From assembly GCA_030427865.1 (NCBI GenBank), contig JAUICK010000006.1:105567-169566 (forward strand): a stretch of 64,000 bases of DNA. The letters are read 5' to 3'. The number at the start of each line of letters is the position of its first letter. The stretch's first letter is position 1. The translations under genes were made by a program, and so were the position numbers. This stretch comes from Bacteroidia bacterium (lineage in GTDB: Bacteria > Bacteroidota > Bacteroidia > Flavobacteriales > Flavobacteriaceae). Below are positions 61,363 to 64,000 of this stretch, piece after piece. The notes under the pieces were generated by a model, which did not search any database, was not told the DNA's origin, and saw only the letters and a program-made list of their open reading frames with translations.

Positions 61363-61749
61363 ATGGAAAAAATAATAACTATAAATAAAGATTACAATAC
61401 TTTAGAAAAACTCTTTAATTACTTAAAAAACGCATCTATTTTTGAGTGCTCAAAAGAATATGATATATGGGAGCATAGAGTTAACAATACTGGACAAATG
61501 GAGCAATGCATTGTTCTAAAAAAAAGTGCCATGCATGGTGTAAAAATTCATCTAACAAAAGAAAACAAGTTAAAAATGGTTTACATTATACCCAATAAAA
61601 TGATGAATGCTTATTTTGGAAAAAGCGTAAAAATAAGAAGAAACATCATAGAAATTATTGCAGATAAGGTTAAAGAAGCAATACTTGCTCCTGCTCAAAA
61701 AAATGCTTTTAAAGAGTTTAAAACTGAAATTAACAAGTTGGCCTTATAA
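61363..61749 (+). CDS. small protein of unknown function
   Basis: 128-aa protein without signal peptide or membrane helix, start MEKIITINKDYNTLEKLFNY. It has a central EHRVNNTGQMEQCIVLKKSA and a C-terminal amphipathic helical part (IIEIIADKVKEAILAPAQKN). Predicted alternation of beta strands and helices suggests a small alpha/beta fold. It follows the peptide gene by 41 bp and may belong to the same transcript. Not recognised; could be a cytosolic partner of the peptide system. Confidence 0.55.
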   Translation: MEKIITINKDYNTLEKLFNYLKNASIFECSKEYDIWEHRVNNTGQMEQCIVLKKSAMHGVKIHLTKENKLKMVYIIPNKMMNAYFGKSVKIRRNIIEIIADKVKEAILAPAQKNAFKEFKTEINKLAL

Positions 61750-62074
61750 TACTAATTCTCTTAATTTAAATTAGTAAAATTGCTATGGATATTGAAAAAG
61801 AAATATTTCCAATTGTTTTATCCTTTTCTCAGGTAAAAATGTAGAAAAGGATATTTTTTTAACAACTAAAAAAATCAATAAGATTTCAAAAAAAAATTAA
61901 ACAAGGGTACAGAAGGTTTAAAAAATATGATAAAAGCAAGAAACTATTCAGCTAAAGAGCATCTTTATACAGTAAATAATTTCCCAAAATTTTGATCATC
62001 TATTCGTAATGAAACATACAAATCTAAAACTCTAAGTAAAAAATTAAATGTTGGAATTGAAAAACTTTAAGCAT
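61750..62074. other. 325-bp gap, probable decayed coding sequence
   Basis: No intact gene. Short + strand frames with normal codon use (61784-61843, and 61920-61995 containing MIKARNYSAKEHLYTVNNFP) are broken by stops, so a gene remnant is likely. A GAAAAGG-type hairpin (ATCCTTTTCTC / GAAAAGGAT) with T run at 61815-61861 may terminate the upstream genes. Confidence 0.4.
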
Positions 62075-63982
62075 TTACAACCGATTATCGATAATACTTT
62101 GTACAACCTCTGGATTTAAAAGTGTACTTGTATCCCCTAAATTGTCCATTTCATTAGATGCGATTTTACGTAAAATACGTCGCATTATTTTTCCTGAGCG
62201 CGTTTTTGGTAATCCTTCTGAAAACTGAATCTTATCCAACTTTGCTATCGGACCAATATGCTCTGTTATAATTTGATTGATTTCTTTTCGTAAATTATCG
62301 TGATTTCTACTCTCTCCCGTATCTTTTAAAATTACATATCCATACAATGCACTTCCTTTAATATCGTGCGGAAAACCTACAATGGCAGATTCTGCAACTG
62401 CTGGATGCTCGTTAATGGCATCTTCTATGGGCGCTGTTCCTAAATTGTGCCCAGAAACAATAATGACATCATCTACTCTTCCTGTAATTCTGTAATAACC
62501 AACTTCATCTCTTAAAGCGCCATCGCCTGTAAAATAGTTGTTTTTATAGGCAGAAAAATAGGTTGCTGCATAACGCTCGTGATTGCCCCAAATGGTTCTG
62601 GCAATACTTGGCCAAGGAAATTTTATACACAATCTTCCTTCTACTTGGTTTCCTTTTAATTCTTCACCATTTTCATCCATCAAACAAGGTTGAATCCCGA
62701 TAAATGGCAACGTTGCATACGTTGGTTTGGTTGGCGTTACATAAGGAATTGGCGTAATCATCATCCCTCCTGTTTCTGTTTGCCACCACGTATCTATAAT
62801 CGGACTTTTATTTTTCCCTACATTATCATTGTACCAATGCCACGCTTCTTCGTTTATTGGCTCTCCTACAGAACCCAAAACTTTTAAAGAAGATAAATCG
62901 TATTTGTCTACCAATTCTGTTCCGTGTTTTGCCAAAGCTCTAATGGCGGTTGGTGCTGTGTAAAATTGATTGATTTTGTGCTTTGCTACAATCTCCCAAA
63001 AACGTCCAAAATCTGGATAACTAGGCACGCCTTCAAATAGTACTGTTGTAGCCCCGTTTGCTAAAGGCCCATAAACAATGTAAGAATGCCCTGTAATCCA
63101 TCCAATATCTGCTGTACACCAATACACATCATTTTCTCTGTATTGAAACGCATTTTTAAAGGTATAGGCTGTATAGACCATATAACCAGCTGTGGTATGC
63201 ACCATTCCTTTTGGCATTCCTGTAGAACCTGAAGTGTATAATATAAATAGCGGGTCTTCTGCATCCATTGTTGCTGCTTCACAAACTTTTGATGCTTTAT
63301 CTAACAAAGGTTGTAACCATTTGTCACGACCTTGTTTCATCGCAATCTCTGAATTGATTCTCTTAGCTACCAAAACAGTTTCTACACATGGGCATTTTTC
63401 TAAAGCTTCATCTACAATTTCTTTTAAATCGATTGTTTTGTTTCCTCTATAAGAACCATCTGAAGTAATGACCATTTTACAATCTGAATCGTTAATTCTC
63501 GTGGCTAATGCTGTGGATGAAAATCCTGCAAATACTACAGAATGTACTGCTCCTATTCTGGCACAAGCCAAAGTGGCTATTGCCAATTCTGGAATCATAG
63601 GAACATAAATACAGACTCTATCTCCTTTGCCAACATTGTTGGCTTTCAATACGTTCGCAAACTGATTTACTCTTTCTGATAACTGTTGATAAGTTATGTG
63701 TTCTGCTGCTTCATCAGGATTATTGGGTTCAAAAAGAATGGCTGTTTTATTGGCTCTTGTTGCCAAATGCCTATCTATACAGTTTTCGGTAATGTTTAAT
63801 TTTGCCCCTTCAAACCATTTAATCTCTGGTTTTGTAAAATCCCACTCTAAAACTGTATCCCACTTTTTACGCCATAAAAAATGCTCTTCTGCGACTTCTT
63901 CCCAAAAATTTTCAGGTTCGCGAACAGATTTTCTATATACTTGATAATATTCTTCTAAATGCTTGATGTGGTAATTACTCAT
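62075..63982 (-). CDS. acs: acetyl-CoA synthetase
   Basis: 635-aa AMP-forming enzyme that makes acetyl-CoA from acetate. Key stretches: EHITYQQLSERVNQFANVLK, the A3 loop ILYTSGSTGMPKGMVHTTAG, the A5 WWQTETGG, the A8 hinge RITGRVDDVIIVSGHNLGTA and the acetylation-regulated lysine in KTRSGKIMRRILRKIA. Length is full. It ends the window; the upstream 18 bp hold no other feature. No neighbour on the left is related, so it is probably monocistronic. Confidence 0.96.
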   Translation of the reverse strand: MSNYHIKHLEEYYQVYRKSVREPENFWEEVAEEHFLWRKKWDTVLEWDFTKPEIKWFEGAKLNITENCIDRHLATRANKTAILFEPNNPDEAAEHITYQQLSERVNQFANVLKANNVGKGDRVCIYVPMIPELAIATLACARIGAVHSVVFAGFSSTALATRINDSDCKMVITSDGSYRGNKTIDLKEIVDEALEKCPCVETVLVAKRINSEIAMKQGRDKWLQPLLDKASKVCEAATMDAEDPLFILYTSGSTGMPKGMVHTTAGYMVYTAYTFKNAFQYRENDVYWCTADIGWITGHSYIVYGPLANGATTVLFEGVPSYPDFGRFWEIVAKHKINQFYTAPTAIRALAKHGTELVDKYDLSSLKVLGSVGEPINEEAWHWYNDNVGKNKSPIIDTWWQTETGGMMITPIPYVTPTKPTYATLPFIGIQPCLMDENGEELKGNQVEGRLCIKFPWPSIARTIWGNHERYAATYFSAYKNNYFTGDGALRDEVGYYRITGRVDDVIIVSGHNLGTAPIEDAINEHPAVAESAIVGFPHDIKGSALYGYVILKDTGESRNHDNLRKEINQIITEHIGPIAKLDKIQFSEGLPKTRSGKIMRRILRKIASNEMDNLGDTSTLLNPEVVQSIIDNRL

Positions 63983-64000
63983 TAGAATGGGGTGGTGTTA

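Overview
The window is AT-rich, densely packed DNA that reads as a chromosome segment of a marine-type member of the Flavobacteriaceae (Bacteroidota). The pointers are the gene families (a HEPN-fused sulfite reductase, split MetH, MetX-aspartokinase-homoserine dehydrogenase fusion, BspA-like leucine-rich repeat proteins with type IX secretion tails, CcoN/CcoS/CcoI with a Crp/Fnr regulator), Bacteroidota-style TAnnTTTG promoter elements, and the near absence of strong Shine-Dalgarno sequences. The genus cannot be fixed from the sequence alone; Polaribacter or a close relative is a reasonable guess.

Layout. 1-6.9 kb: respiration under low oxygen. A cbb3 oxidase subunit (ccoN, cut by the left edge), ccoS, hemN, deoD, a small cupin and the copper ATPase ccoI run leftward, with an fnr-type regulator diverging from ccoI. 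Two matching FNR-like boxes sit in front of ccoS-ccoN and between ccoI and fnr. 6.9-22.1 kb: an integrative element of about 15.2 kb inserted in the 3' end of tRNA-Asp. It is bounded by a 16-bp direct repeat and carries a tyrosine recombinase, a likely replication initiator, two small helix-turn-helix proteins, a complete type I restriction-modification operon with an embedded RloA/PrrC-like ATPase (putative anticodon nuclease) and a GIY-YIG-like protein, an ADP-ribosyltransferase-like gene with a 56-codon partner, Bacteroidota proteins of unknown role, and a strongly structured non-coding region. 22.2-27.4 kb: DUF58 protein, M1 aminopeptidase lipoprotein, thioredoxin, metF.

26.5-50.6 kb: an almost continuous array for sulfur assimilation and methionine synthesis. 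CysD/CysN activate sulfate, CysH gives sulfite, and the ferredoxin-type sulfite reductase gives sulfide; ferredoxin and ferredoxin-NADP reductase supply electrons and CobA plus the siroheme synthase supply the cofactor. CysE/CysM make cysteine. The MetX-ThrA fusion, MetY and a MetZ/MetB-type enzyme make homocysteine, MetH (two genes) and MetF make methionine, and MetK makes S-adenosylmethionine, which feeds back through two S-box (SAM-I) riboswitches before metH and metY. An Rrf2 regulator and a palindromic operator sit at the head of the cys genes. Eight copies of a 27-bp palindromic repeat, two pairs of them inverted as in REPINs, lie between these genes.

50.8-61.7 kb: a surface/signalling locus on the + strand: TPR-LytS-type histidine kinase, LytTR response regulator, a membrane protein joining a predicted periplasmic beta-propeller directly to a cytoplasmic LytTR DNA-binding domain, two BspA-like LRR proteins with C-terminal sorting domains, a 59-codon secreted peptide precursor, and a protein of unknown function. 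62.1-64 kb: acetyl-CoA synthetase. The parts most worth attention are the mobile defence island, the LytTR/LRR/peptide locus, and the repeat family that has altered gene ends in the methionine cluster.
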